The position numbers and the translations under genes are program-made. DNA of 64,000 nucleotides from Alphaproteobacteria bacterium (GTDB lineage Bacteria > Myxococcota_A > UBA796 > GCA-2862545). Each line of letters starts with the position of its first letter. The first letter of the stretch is position 1. Positions 8,581 to 16,711 of the stretch are shown here, piece after piece. The notes under the pieces were generated by a model, which was given only the letters and a program-made list of their open reading frames with translations, made no database searches and was not told where the DNA came from. The stretch is from positions 1-64,000 of the forward strand of contig JACKER010000008.1 of the NCBI GenBank assembly GCA_020632925.1. The letters run 5' to 3'.

Positions 8581-9252
8581 CTAGTTTCCGAACAGGGCCG
8601 TGCAGTCGTCGAGCACCTGCTGGGGGTGCACGCCGATGGAGATGGACGGGTACTCGAGGAGCAGGTCGCCGTCGCCGTCGAGCAGGAAGGTCTGCCGGTT
8701 GGCGCTGGCCTGCGTCACGGAGGAGGCGGTGCCGTAGTAGAGCGCGAGCTCGCGCCCCTGGTCGGTCCACAGCTCGTACTGGAACCCTTCCTGGACCGCC
8801 CAGGCGTCGTTGGTGGCGGGGTCGTTGAAGCTCACGCCGACGATCTCGACGCCCAGGGCCTGGAACTCGCTGTAGAGGTCGCGGTACCCGCAACCCTCGA
8901 GCGTTCAACCACCGGTGAAGGCGGCCGGGTAGAACCACATGACCGTGGGGTGCCCGTCGGTGAGGTCGGCCTGGGTGCGCGGGGTTCCGTCGCGGTTGAG
9001 GACCTGCGTGAACGTCGGCGGGCCCTTGGGCGTCACCGGCGGGTGGCCGTTGAGGCCCGTCGGGAGCGTGTCGGTGTCGGCGTCGCTGTCCGCGTCCGTG
9101 TCGCTGTCCGAGTCCGCGTCGGTGTCGCTGTCCGAGTCCGCGTCCGTGTCCGCGTCCCCGGCGGTGTCGGTGTCCGGCAGGTCGGTCGTGCAGTCGTCGC
9201 AGTCCGAACCGCCGCCCGAACACCCCCACGCGAGGAGGAGTAGTTCGCTCAT
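8581..9252 (-). CDS. Lipoprotein PrxQ/BCP-type peroxiredoxin, predicted selenoprotein
   Basis: 223 aa if the TGA at 8905-8907 is read as selenocysteine (residue 116). The N-terminus has a lipobox-like LLLLAWGC, then an acidic Asp/Thr/Ser linker, so the domain would sit on the periplasmic or outer face. The fold region reads WFYPAAFTGG-U-TLEGCGYRD, then GVEIVGVSFNDPATN. In PrxQ/BCP enzymes the motif is FYPxAFTxxCTxExC, with the peroxidatic Cys exactly where TGA lies. The resolving Cys is five residues on, as here (U116, C121). The frame stays open through the TGA for another 107 codons to TAG. The start ATG at 9252 overlaps the upstream hydantoinase stop (ATGA) after GGAGG. A plain nonsense mutation is the alternative. 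Confidence 0.8.
8868..8903 (-). promoter_or_regulatory. Putative bacterial SECIS stem-loop
   Basis: The RNA starting two bases after the TGA folds as CGCU/AGCG, an internal loop, GAG/CUC, a bulged G, then a seven-pair stem GUUGCGG/CCGCGAC closed by the loop GUA. The apical G and U lie 18-19 nt after the TGA. Bacterial SECIS elements carry a G within the first apical-loop bases about 16-37 nt after the UGA, so size and placement fit. Folding was done by hand. Confidence 0.65.
9067..9178 (-). repeat. Asp/Thr/Ser-coding low-complexity linker repeat
   Basis: Tandem imperfect hexamers (minus-strand GACACx/GACTCx/GACGCx) encode the acidic Asp-Thr-Asp-Ala-Asp-Ser linker after the lipobox of the peroxiredoxin lipoprotein. 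The same kind of linker recurs in the lipoprotein at 39964. It is most likely a flexible spacer. Confidence 0.8.
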
Positions 9253-12200
9253 GGAGCCTCCGACGCGCAGCGTAGCAGAGGCGGGCCCCAACCGCCGCCT
9301 CCGGGGGTGCGCACCACGACCCGATCGCCGGCCGACAGATCCAGCGGCTGGCCGTCCCACGGGATCGTGACGCCGCCGACGATGACCGCGTCGGCGCCCG
9401 GCGCTCCCTCCCCTCCTCCGGTCAGCCCCGGGGCGCCGCGGGTACGCCGCGTGGCGAGCAGCGCCACCCGGGCCGGCGCGAGGACCTCGATCTCGCGCAC
9501 AAGGCCGTCCCCGCCCGACCAGCGCCCGGCGCCGCCCGAGCCACGGCGCAGCTCGAAGCGACGCACACGCAGCGGCATCCTGGCCTCCAGCACCTCGGGG
9601 TCGGTGGCGCGGGTGTTGGTCATGTGGAGCTGACGCCCCGACGGCCCGTCCTGGGTCGGCGAGGCACCCTGACCCCCGCCGACGGTCTCGTACGAGGACC
9701 AGCCCCTCCCGCCGATCGTGAGGTTGCTCATCGAGCCCGCGCTCGGCGCCATCCGACCCGCCGCCGCCAGCAACAGATCCACCAGACGCTGGCTGGTCTC
9801 GACGTTGCCCCCCGCGACCGCGGCAGCCGCGGGTGGATCAACGATGGAGGGGCTCGGGACGATCCAGTCGACCGGCGCGAGCGCACCCTCGTTGAGCGGC
9901 AGCGGTCGGTCGGCCAGGACGCGCAGTCCATAGAGGACGGCCGCCCGCACCACCGCCGGGGGCGCGTTCAGGTTGCCGGGGTGGGGTCCGCCCGTCCCCG
10001 TCAGGTCGACCACCAGCCGCTCGCCGCGCCGACGCAGCGTGAGCGACAACGGCACGCCGTCGATCGTGTCGCGCGCGGTCGCTTCCTCCGGCAGGGACGG
10101 CAGCAGCTCGCGCACCGCCTCCTCGGCCACTGCCAGCAGGTGGCTCGCCTGCGCCGCGACGACCTCGGCCGGCCCCAGCCCCCGGAGCAGGCGCGTGGCG
10201 AGCGTGTTGGACGCGACCTGGGCCTCGAGATCGGCGCGCACGGTGTCGGGCTGTCGGCACCCGACGAGGTGCGTAGCGAGATCGGCGCGGATCGCGCCCC
10301 CCACCACCAGCGGCAGGTGGCGGACCACGAAGCCCTCGTCGGCGAGGGTCTCCGAGCGCGGCGGCATCGAGCCGGGCGTGCTTCCCCCGACGTCGACGTG
10401 GTGCGCGCGGCAGGCGACGAACATCCGGCGGCCGCCCCACCGCACGACCGTCGTGACCGTGAGATCGGGCAGGTGCGAGCCGCCCGCGGCCGGGTCGTTG
10501 CACAGCCAGTGCTGGCCCTCCTCGGGCTCGGGGTGCCGCGCGAGCAGGTCGCGGACGGTGGCCCCCATCGCACCGAGGTGGACGGGCACGTGCGGTGCGT
10601 TCGCGATCAGCCTCCCGTCGGTGTCGAAGACCGCGCAGGAGAAGTCGAGGCGCTCGCGGATGTTCACCGAGCGCGCGAGCCGCCGCAGCGCCTCCCCGGC
10701 CTCCGCCGCCACCGCCTCGAACCGGCTCGCCCACAGCGCCACCGCGTGCTCGCTGCGCGCGGAGGAGTCGGGGCGCCGCGGGACACCCTCGACCCGCACC
10801 AGCTCCAGCAGCCCGTCCAACGGTCGCGCCACCCAGCCGGCGGGCACGACGATCGAGGTGGTGGGTGCGTCGACGCGCGTCGGTCCGCGCACCTCGCGGT
10901 CCACCAGCGGCGGTCCGTCCGCCGCGGAAGCACCGGCGCGCTCGCCCACCCGGACGCGGGCATCCACGATCTCCAGGCCCAGCTCGCGATCGAAGCCGAA
11001 CCGGTGTCGGTGCAGCTCGCGGAAGGCCCGCGCGGCCTCCGCAGGGTCGCCGGCGGTGACCTCGATGCCGTGGTCGGTCCCCGCGTGCCGGACGACGACC
11101 GTGCGCTCGACCTCGGGCCAGTCGGGGAGCTCGGCCAGCAGCTCGGTCCACGCGCGCTCCACCTCGGGCCAGGCCTCCGCGAGCGGACGCCACAGGGCAC
11201 GCGAGCGGCTCTCCTCCCGACGCGCGAGCTGCTGGCCCCACGCCGAGAGCGCGGACGCGGCGGGGTGGACCACCACGCGCTCCGCACCCAGTCGCTCGGC
11301 GACGCTGGCGGCGTGCTGGCCGGCCGCTCCTCCGTACGGGCAGAGCACGCACTCCGCCGGATCGATCCCGCGGCGGGCGAGCAGCCGCCGCACCGCGTGC
11401 GCCATCGCCTCGCGCGCGACGTCCACGAGCTCCGCCGCGTCCCCGGGCAGGGACACGAGCTCCGGCCGCAGCGGCGGATCGAAGGCGGCGGCGTCCACCA
11501 GGCCGAGCGCGAGCGCGGCGTCCGTCAGCGTCGGAGGCCCGCCGCCCCCGAAGCACTGCGGCCCCGGCGACGCACCCGCCGACATCGGCCCCACGCGCAG
11601 CTGGCGCCCGTCCGTCCAGCAGACCGACCCGCCGCCCGCGGCGATCGTGAGCACCTCGAGCTGGTCGCGTCGCACCCGCACGCCGGCGACCTCCACCACC
11701 CCCTCCTGGCGCGGGATCGGCGCCGCCGGGTCCACCACGCACACATCCGTGCTGGTCCCGCCCATGTCGAGCCCCACCACGACCTTCCCGAGGCGACGCG
11801 CGATCTCCGCGATCGCCAGCACCCCTCCGGCCGGTCCGGACAGCACGGCGTCGGCGGCGCCGAGCCGAGCGACGGGCACCAGGCTCCCGTCGGAGCGCAC
11901 GGCCAACGCCTCCACGGGGATTCGGTCCGCCACGAGCGCGGCGCGCAGCACGGGCTCGACCGACGCCTGCACCAGCGTCGTCTCGATCCGCGCGAGGTAG
12001 CCGAGCTCGGGGCAGACCTCGTGCCCGAGCGCCACCGGACCCCGCAGGCCGAGCGCGCGCAGGCGATCGGCGACGGCGCGTTCGTGCTCGGGGCGACGCG
12101 GTCCGTGGAGCAGCACCACGGCGGCGGCCTCGATCCCGTCGAGGTCCACGGCGTCCGGGAGCACCAGCGGCTCGAACTCCACGCCGTCCGGCCCCCACCG

Positions 12201-12512
12201 CCCGTCCACCTCGAGCACACGGGTGCAGAGCGGAGGCGGGCGGGTCTCCTCCGGCCGGAACAGGCTCGGGCGGGTCATGTCCCCGATCCAGGGGAGGTCG
12301 GCGAACCCTCGGGTCACCACCAGCAGCGTGGGCGCGATCCGGCGCTCGAGCAGCGCATTGGTCGCCACGGTCGTCCCGAAGCGCAGCGCACCCCGCGCGA
12401 GCTCACCCACGACCGCGCGATCGGACCGGACCTTCCGGATGCGGCACCTGCCGTCCGGCTCGATCTCGACGACGTCGGTGAAGGTCCCACCCCGATCGAC
12501 GCAGGTGATCAC
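9249..12512 (-). CDS. Hydantoinase/5-oxoprolinase, HyuA-HyuB fusion
   Basis: 1087 aa. ATP-dependent amidohydrolases of this family open the ring of 5-oxoproline or N-methylhydantoins. The N-terminal HyuA part (about 1-600) has the ASKHA phosphate motif CVDRGGTFTDVV at its start and GLDMGGTSTDVCVVD further on. The HyuB part follows from SVNIRERLDFSCAVFD, with HVPVHLGAMG and CNDPAAGGSHLPD. Both halves in one chain is the eukaryotic OPLAH-like layout. GTG at 12512 was chosen because it directly precedes the conserved motif, six bases after GGAG; the frame is open far upstream without a better start. The stop overlaps the ATG of the peroxiredoxin lipoprotein. The true substrate cannot be told from sequence. 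Confidence 0.9.
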   Translation of the reverse strand: MITCVDRGGTFTDVVEIEPDGRCRIRKVRSDRAVVGELARGALRFGTTVATNALLERRIAPTLLVVTRGFADLPWIGDMTRPSLFRPEETRPPPLCTRVLEVDGRWGPDGVEFEPLVLPDAVDLDGIEAAAVVLLHGPRRPEHERAVADRLRALGLRGPVALGHEVCPELGYLARIETTLVQASVEPVLRAALVADRIPVEALAVRSDGSLVPVARLGAADAVLSGPAGGVLAIAEIARRLGKVVVGLDMGGTSTDVCVVDPAAPIPRQEGVVEVAGVRVRRDQLEVLTIAAGGGSVCWTDGRQLRVGPMSAGASPGPQCFGGGGPPTLTDAALALGLVDAAAFDPPLRPELVSLPGDAAELVDVAREAMAHAVRRLLARRGIDPAECVLCPYGGAAGQHAASVAERLGAERVVVHPAASALSAWGQQLARREESRSRALWRPLAEAWPEVERAWTELLAELPDWPEVERTVVVRHAGTDHGIEVTAGDPAEAARAFRELHRHRFGFDRELGLEIVDARVRVGERAGASAADGPPLVDREVRGPTRVDAPTTSIVVPAGWVARPLDGLLELVRVEGVPRRPDSSARSEHAVALWASRFEAVAAEAGEALRRLARSVNIRERLDFSCAVFDTDGRLIANAPHVPVHLGAMGATVRDLLARHPEPEEGQHWLCNDPAAGGSHLPDLTVTTVVRWGGRRMFVACRAHHVDVGGSTPGSMPPRSETLADEGFVVRHLPLVVGGAIRADLATHLVGCRQPDTVRADLEAQVASNTLATRLLRGLGPAEVVAAQASHLLAVAEEAVRELLPSLPEEATARDTIDGVPLSLTLRRRGERLVVDLTGTGGPHPGNLNAPPAVVRAAVLYGLRVLADRPLPLNEGALAPVDWIVPSPSIVDPPAAAAVAGGNVETSQRLVDLLLAAAGRMAPSAGSMSNLTIGGRGWSSYETVGGGQGASPTQDGPSGRQLHMTNTRATDPEVLEARMPLRVRRFELRRGSGGAGRWSGGDGLVREIEVLAPARVALLATRRTRGAPGLTGGGEGAPGADAVIVGGVTIPWDGQPLDLSAGDRVVVRTPGGGGWGPPLLRCASEAP

Positions 12513-12590
12513 CGCGAGCTCCGAGGGGGACGCGATCGGGTTGGCAGCGCACGGCTGCGTGGATACGGTGCGCTCTTCCCTCGCGGCACC

Positions 12591-12660
12591 CGGTCGATTG
12601 CGACCGTGGGACCGCGTGTTTTCCTGGTTCGCCGGGGAGTCGCCCGGCGGACGTCGTCCG
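12591..12660. promoter_or_regulatory. Divergent control region with two inverted repeats
   Basis: The 165-bp gap between the hydantoinase and ahpC starts carries CGGTCG-ATTG-CGACCG (12591-12606) and CGGACG-T-CGTCCG (12648-12660). The latter lies just upstream of the ahpC ribosome binding site AAGGAGAG. The first could be an operator for a redox or substrate regulator; the second could form an RNA hairpin near the start codon. No strong -35/-10 pair was found. Confidence 0.35.
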
Positions 12661-12677
12661 ACACGAAGGAGAGATCC

Positions 12678-13247
12678 ATGAGCATCATCGGCAGGCCCGC
12701 ACCCCACTTCTCCGGCGAGGCCGCGAAGCACGGCGAGATCGTGAAGCTGTCCCTCGAGGACTTCAAGGGGCAGTGGCTGGTCCTCTTCTTCTACCCCCTC
12801 GACTTCACCTTCGTCTGCCCGACCGAGATCGTCGGCTTCAACGAGGTGTACGAGAAGTTCAAGGCCGCTGGAGCCGAGGTCGTGGGCTGCTCCGTGGACT
12901 CGGTCCACACCCACCTGGCCTACACCCGGACCCCGCGGAACCAGGCCGGCGTCGGTGAGCTCGACTTCCCGCTGCTGTCCGACCTGTCGAAGGACATCTG
13001 CCGGGCGTACGACGTGCTGACGGGCGACGTCGCGCACCGCGCCGTGTTCATCATCGACCCCGGCCAGACCGTCGTGGCGTCGATCATCAACTCCGGCGGC
13101 GTCGGCCGCAACGTCGAGGAGGTCCTGCGGACCCTCAAGGCGTACCAGCACGTCGCGACCCACGGCGGCACCTGCCCGGCCAACTGGAAGGATGGCGAGA
13201 AGGGCATGGAGATGTCGCTCAAGGGCGTCGCCGGCCACATCGGCTGA
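12678..13247 (+). CDS. ahpC: Typical 2-Cys peroxiredoxin, AhpC-type
   Basis: 189 aa, cytoplasmic (no signal peptide). The peroxidatic Cys lies in DFTFVCPTEIVGF (about residue 51) and the resolving Cys in GGTCPANWK near 173, as in AhpC/Prx1 enzymes that reduce H2O2 and organic peroxides as head-to-tail dimers and decamers. The ATG follows AAGGAGAG. The thioredoxin gene starts 11 nt downstream, giving an obvious reductant; no ahpF is present. Confidence 0.94.
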   Translation: MSIIGRPAPHFSGEAAKHGEIVKLSLEDFKGQWLVLFFYPLDFTFVCPTEIVGFNEVYEKFKAAGAEVVGCSVDSVHTHLAYTRTPRNQAGVGELDFPLLSDLSKDICRAYDVLTGDVAHRAVFIIDPGQTVVASIINSGGVGRNVEEVLRTLKAYQHVATHGGTCPANWKDGEKGMEMSLKGVAGHIG

Positions 13248-13258
13248 GCGGAGACGGC

Positions 13259-13582
13259 ATGCCGGCGATCGAGCTGACCGACGCGGACTTCGCGGAGCGT
13301 ATCGCGGGCTCCACCATGGCCGTCGTGGACTTCCACGCGGGCTGGTGCGGCCCCTGCATCCTGTTCAAGCCGAAGTTCAAGCGGATCTCCGACAGCTACC
13401 CGCACGTGACCTTCTTCATGGTGGACGGCGAGGCCTCGCCGCAGGCCCGCTCCACCGTGCAGATCGACAACCTCCCGTACTTCGCGGTCTACAAGGACGG
13501 CGCGTTCGTGGAGGGGGTGTCGACCGCCGAGGAGGCTCCCTTCCGGGCCTTCGTGGAGAAGCACTTCGGGAGTGGCGCGTGA
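13259..13582 (+). CDS. Thioredoxin family protein
   Basis: 107 aa, one thioredoxin domain. Active site AGWCGPC at about residues 28-34 and the cis-Pro in NLPYFAVY near 76. No signal peptide, so it is cytoplasmic. It is the probable electron donor to the peroxiredoxin just upstream. The stop overlaps the GTG of the following small gene (GTGA), so the three genes are a coupled cassette. Confidence 0.92.
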   Translation: MPAIELTDADFAERIAGSTMAVVDFHAGWCGPCILFKPKFKRISDSYPHVTFFMVDGEASPQARSTVQIDNLPYFAVYKDGAFVEGVSTAEEAPFRAFVEKHFGSGA

Positions 13583-13824
13583 AGGCGGCGGTCGTCCGCG
13601 ACCTCGCCGAGCGCCACGGGCTGTCGGCGCTGGAGCAGGCTGCCGAGGCGATCGCCGAGCGCGAGGTGGACGAGCTGGGCGTCGAGGGCGAGGACCTCGG
13701 CGAGAAGCTCACCCACCTCATGCTCGCCGCGCGCATCCGCCGCCGCATCGACGCGGGCGAGGACGCCAAGACGGCGTTCCGCGCGGAGATGGGCGGCGTC
13801 CGGGACCTGCTGAAGAACGGCTGA
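13579..13824 (+). CDS. Small helical protein of the peroxiredoxin cassette
   Basis: 81 aa starting with GTG that overlaps the thioredoxin stop. The product (MKAAVVRDLAERHG...) is Ala/Glu/Arg-rich and looks all-helical. Small conserved proteins occupy the same place after ahpC-trx genes in other bacteria (a DUF6952-like resemblance is from memory and uncertain). It has no Cys, so it is not itself a thiol redox protein. Confidence 0.7.
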   Translation: MKAAVVRDLAERHGLSALEQAAEAIAEREVDELGVEGEDLGEKLTHLMLAARIRRRIDAGEDAKTAFRAEMGGVRDLLKNG

Positions 13825-13863
13825 GACCCGTCGGTGCGGTAGCCTCCCGCGCGGGAGGTGTCC

Positions 13864-15111
13864 GTGCCGATGGCTGCCGACGAGATCCTCACCGCGATGC
13901 GCGCGGGCGTGCCGCAGACGGACGAGGCCATCGAGGACTTCGTGCGCGGCGTCGTCGACGGCACCCTGTCCCGCCCGCAGATCGGCGCGTGGCTCGCGTT
14001 CGCCTACGCCCGAGGGCTGACGGACCGCGAGACGGTGACGCTGACCCGCGCGATGACGGTGTCGGGGACGACGCTGCGCTGGGAGGACGGACCCGAGCTC
14101 CGCGACAAGCACTCCACGGGTGGTGTCGGGGACAAGGTGAGCCTGGTGCTCGCGCCGCTGTGGGCCGAGCTCGGTCTGCGGGTCCCGATGATCAGCGGAC
14201 GCGGGCTGGGCCACACCGGCGGCACGCTGGACAAGCTCGAGAGTATCCCCGGATACCGGACCGACCTCGACGAGCCCGCGCTGCACGCCCTCCTCGCCGA
14301 CGTGGGTTGCTTCGTCACCGGCCAGACCGGCGAGCTCGCGCCCGCGGACCGCGTGCTCTACGCGCTGCGCAACGAGACGTCGACCGTGCCGTCCATCCCC
14401 CTGATCGTAGGGTCGATCCTCTCGAAGAAGCTGGCGGCCGGGGTCGCCTCGCTCGTGCTGGACGTGAAGACCGGCTCGGGCGCGTTCATGGAGGCGGAGG
14501 ACGACGCCGTGCGGCTGGCCGAGGCGCTGGTGCGGGTGGCGCGCGGTGCCGGCATGCGCTGCGAGGCCCTGGTGACGAGCATGGAGCGCCCGCTCGGGCG
14601 GGCCGTGGGGAACGCCCTCGAGGTGCAGGAGGCGGTCGACGCGCTGCGGGGCGGCGGGCCGGACGACCTGCGGGAGCTGGTGCTGGCGCTCGCCGATCAT
14701 CCCGACGCGGAGCGCGTCCTCGCCTCGGGAGCCGCCTACGAGCGGTTCGCGCGGATGGTCCGCGGCCAGGGGGGCGATCCGGACGCGCCGCTGCTCGGCG
14801 CTGGGACGACGGAGCTGCCCATCGTCGCGGAGCGGTCCGGGTTCGTGCGGCGGGTCGACGCGCTGGGGGTGGGCCGGGCGGCCTTCGTGCTCGGCGCCGG
14901 CCGGCGGCGGGCGGAGGACGCGGTCGATCCCGGCGTGGGCGTGCTGGTGGAGGTCCGTCCGGGGCAGGAGGTGCGGGCTGGCGATCTGCTCGCCCGGCTG
15001 ATCCACCGTGACCACGAGACCGAGCGGGCCGCGTCCATGCTGCAAGCGGCGTTCGAGGTCGGGGACGGACCGCCGACGACCGCACCCCTGGTGCGTCGCC
15101 GGGTGGCCTGA
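13864..15111 (+). CDS. deoA: Thymidine / pyrimidine-nucleoside phosphorylase
   Basis: 415 aa. Converts (deoxy)pyrimidine nucleoside plus phosphate to base plus (deoxy)ribose 1-phosphate. The family signature is clear: DKHSTGGVGDK (phosphate loop) and ISGRGLGHTGGTLDKLESI. VLDVKTGSGAFM lies in the alpha/beta domain, and a C-terminal PYNP-like barrel follows from about 340. GTG at 13864 is five bases after GGGAGG; ATG two codons later is also possible. The nucleoside transporter follows 34 nt downstream, giving an uptake-and-cleavage pair. Thymidine and uridine specificity cannot be separated by eye. Confidence 0.93.
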   Translation: MPMAADEILTAMRAGVPQTDEAIEDFVRGVVDGTLSRPQIGAWLAFAYARGLTDRETVTLTRAMTVSGTTLRWEDGPELRDKHSTGGVGDKVSLVLAPLWAELGLRVPMISGRGLGHTGGTLDKLESIPGYRTDLDEPALHALLADVGCFVTGQTGELAPADRVLYALRNETSTVPSIPLIVGSILSKKLAAGVASLVLDVKTGSGAFMEAEDDAVRLAEALVRVARGAGMRCEALVTSMERPLGRAVGNALEVQEAVDALRGGGPDDLRELVLALADHPDAERVLASGAAYERFARMVRGQGGDPDAPLLGAGTTELPIVAERSGFVRRVDALGVGRAAFVLGAGRRRAEDAVDPGVGVLVEVRPGQEVRAGDLLARLIHRDHETERAASMLQAAFEVGDGPPTTAPLVRRRVA

Positions 15112-15145
15112 CGCACGTTACCCGGCGCCACCCCGGAGGAACGCC

Positions 15146-16576
15146 ATGGTCTGGCACCTGCTCCTGTCGACGGCGGCGCTCGCCGCGGACGGCAACTTCA
15201 TCCCGCACGAGACGACGCTGTTCGACCGCGCGACCTCCTTCTTCGGGATCTTCGTCATCCTCGGGATCGCCTGGCTGTCGTCCGAGAAGCGGAGCCACAT
15301 CAACTGGCGCCCCGTGATCTTCGGCATCGTCATGCAGATCGTGATGGGCCTGATCGTGCTGTCGCCGAGCGTCTCGGCGTTCTTCTACACGGTCGTCGAC
15401 GGCGGCGTGCACAAGCTGCTCTCGTTCGCCGAGTCCGGCGCCACCTTCGTGTTCCAGTCGATCGAGGCCCACGACGTGGTCGTCGGCTCGCCCGGCGAGC
15501 TCGCGTCCGGCGGCGGAACGCACAAGGTCATCATCGGCAGCGTCTCGCCGGCGGTGAAGACCTTCGCCTTCTGGATCCTGCCGACGATCGTGTTCTTCTC
15601 GGCCCTGATGAGCCTGCTCTACCACGTGGGTCTGATGACCGCGGTGGTGCGGGTGATGGCCTGGCTCATGATGCGCACCCTCGGGACGAGCGGCGCCGAG
15701 TCGCTGTCGGCCGCCGCGAACATCTTCGTCGGCCAGACCGAGGCGCCGCTCCTCGTGAAGCCCTTCGTCTCCGACATGACGCGCAGCGAGCTGATGGCCG
15801 TGATGGTCGGCGGCTTCGCGACGGTCTCCGGCGGCGTGATGGGCGCCTACGTGCAGTTCCTCGACGGCGTGCCGAACATCGCGGGCCACCTGGTGATCGC
15901 GTCGCTGATGAGCGCACCGGCAGCGCTCGCCTGCGCCAAGATCCTGCTGCCCGAGACCGAGCACAGCAAGACCGCGGGCGATGTGGAGATCGAGTTCCAG
16001 AAGACGGCGTCCAACGCGGTGGAGGCTGCGGCCATGGGCGCCGCCGACGGCATGAAGCTCGCGATCAACGTCGCCGCGATGCTGATGGCCTTCGTCGGGC
16101 TCGTCGCGATGATCGACTGGTTCGTGAGCTTCGTCCCCGTGACCCACTGCGCGGACGGCTGGTCGGCCGGGTACGCGTGCGTCGCCGGCGACGCGGGCAA
16201 GCCGCTCTCGATGGCGGACATCTTCGGCGTCGTCTTCTCCCCGCTCGCGGCCGCGATGGGCGTGCCCTTCCGCGACTGCCTCGCCGTCGGCCGGCTGCTG
16301 GGCGAGAAGATGGTGCTCACCGAGTTCATCGCGTTCATCTCGCTCGGCGAGATGGCGCACGCCGCCGAGCCGGTGATCACCTCCCGAGCGGCCATCATCT
16401 CGAGCTACGGGCTGTGCGGCTTCGCGAACTTCGCGTCCATCGGCATCCAGCTCGGCGGCATCGGCGGCATGGCGCCCGAGCGCATGAAGGACCTCGCCGG
16501 GATCGGCTTCCGCGCGATGTGGGGCGGCATGCTCGCCGCCTGCCTCACCGGCGCCGTCGCCGGCCTGATGCTGTAG
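15146..16576 (+). CDS. nupC: Concentrative nucleoside transporter (CNT family)
   Basis: 476 aa, about 70 longer than E. coli NupC. Many hydrophobic helices and the CNT signature ANIFVGQTEAPLLVKP, with GGFATVSGGVMGAY and later helices also matching. Cation-coupled nucleoside uptake at the inner membrane is expected. The extra length is partly a loop near 95-125 with a Gly/Ser-rich stretch. The ATG follows GGAGGA. Placement after deoA supports a nucleoside salvage role. Confidence 0.92.
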   Translation: MVWHLLLSTAALAADGNFIPHETTLFDRATSFFGIFVILGIAWLSSEKRSHINWRPVIFGIVMQIVMGLIVLSPSVSAFFYTVVDGGVHKLLSFAESGATFVFQSIEAHDVVVGSPGELASGGGTHKVIIGSVSPAVKTFAFWILPTIVFFSALMSLLYHVGLMTAVVRVMAWLMMRTLGTSGAESLSAAANIFVGQTEAPLLVKPFVSDMTRSELMAVMVGGFATVSGGVMGAYVQFLDGVPNIAGHLVIASLMSAPAALACAKILLPETEHSKTAGDVEIEFQKTASNAVEAAAMGAADGMKLAINVAAMLMAFVGLVAMIDWFVSFVPVTHCADGWSAGYACVAGDAGKPLSMADIFGVVFSPLAAAMGVPFRDCLAVGRLLGEKMVLTEFIAFISLGEMAHAAEPVITSRAAIISSYGLCGFANFASIGIQLGGIGGMAPERMKDLAGIGFRAMWGGMLAACLTGAVAGLML

Positions 16577-16584
16577 AGGGCCCG

Positions 16585-16698
16585 ATGGACGGGTTCATGG
16601 TCCTGGTGTCGGCGATCATGGTGGGCCTGGTGGCCTTCGGGGTCTACGTGCGCGTCTTCAGGGGCGACACGGACCGCATCCCGGACGTCGACGACTGA
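16585..16698 (+). CDS. Single-helix micro-protein
   Basis: 37 aa (MDGFMVLVSAIMVGLVAFGV then a short acidic tail ending DVDD). One membrane helix fills residues 4-23. It starts 8 nt after the nupC stop with GAGGG upstream, so it is probably the last gene of the deoA-nupC operon. Too short for homology by eye; it may be a transporter accessory subunit. Confidence 0.55.
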   Translation: MDGFMVLVSAIMVGLVAFGVYVRVFRGDTDRIPDVDD

Positions 16699-16711
16699 GG
16701 CTACCGCCCGG

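Noticed and set aside
9624..12660. Very long plus-strand open frame opposite the hydantoinase gene
   Set aside because: Antisense shadow of a high-GC gene: Arg/His-rich, no motifs and no ribosome site. Only its last part (from 12678), which is ahpC, is real.
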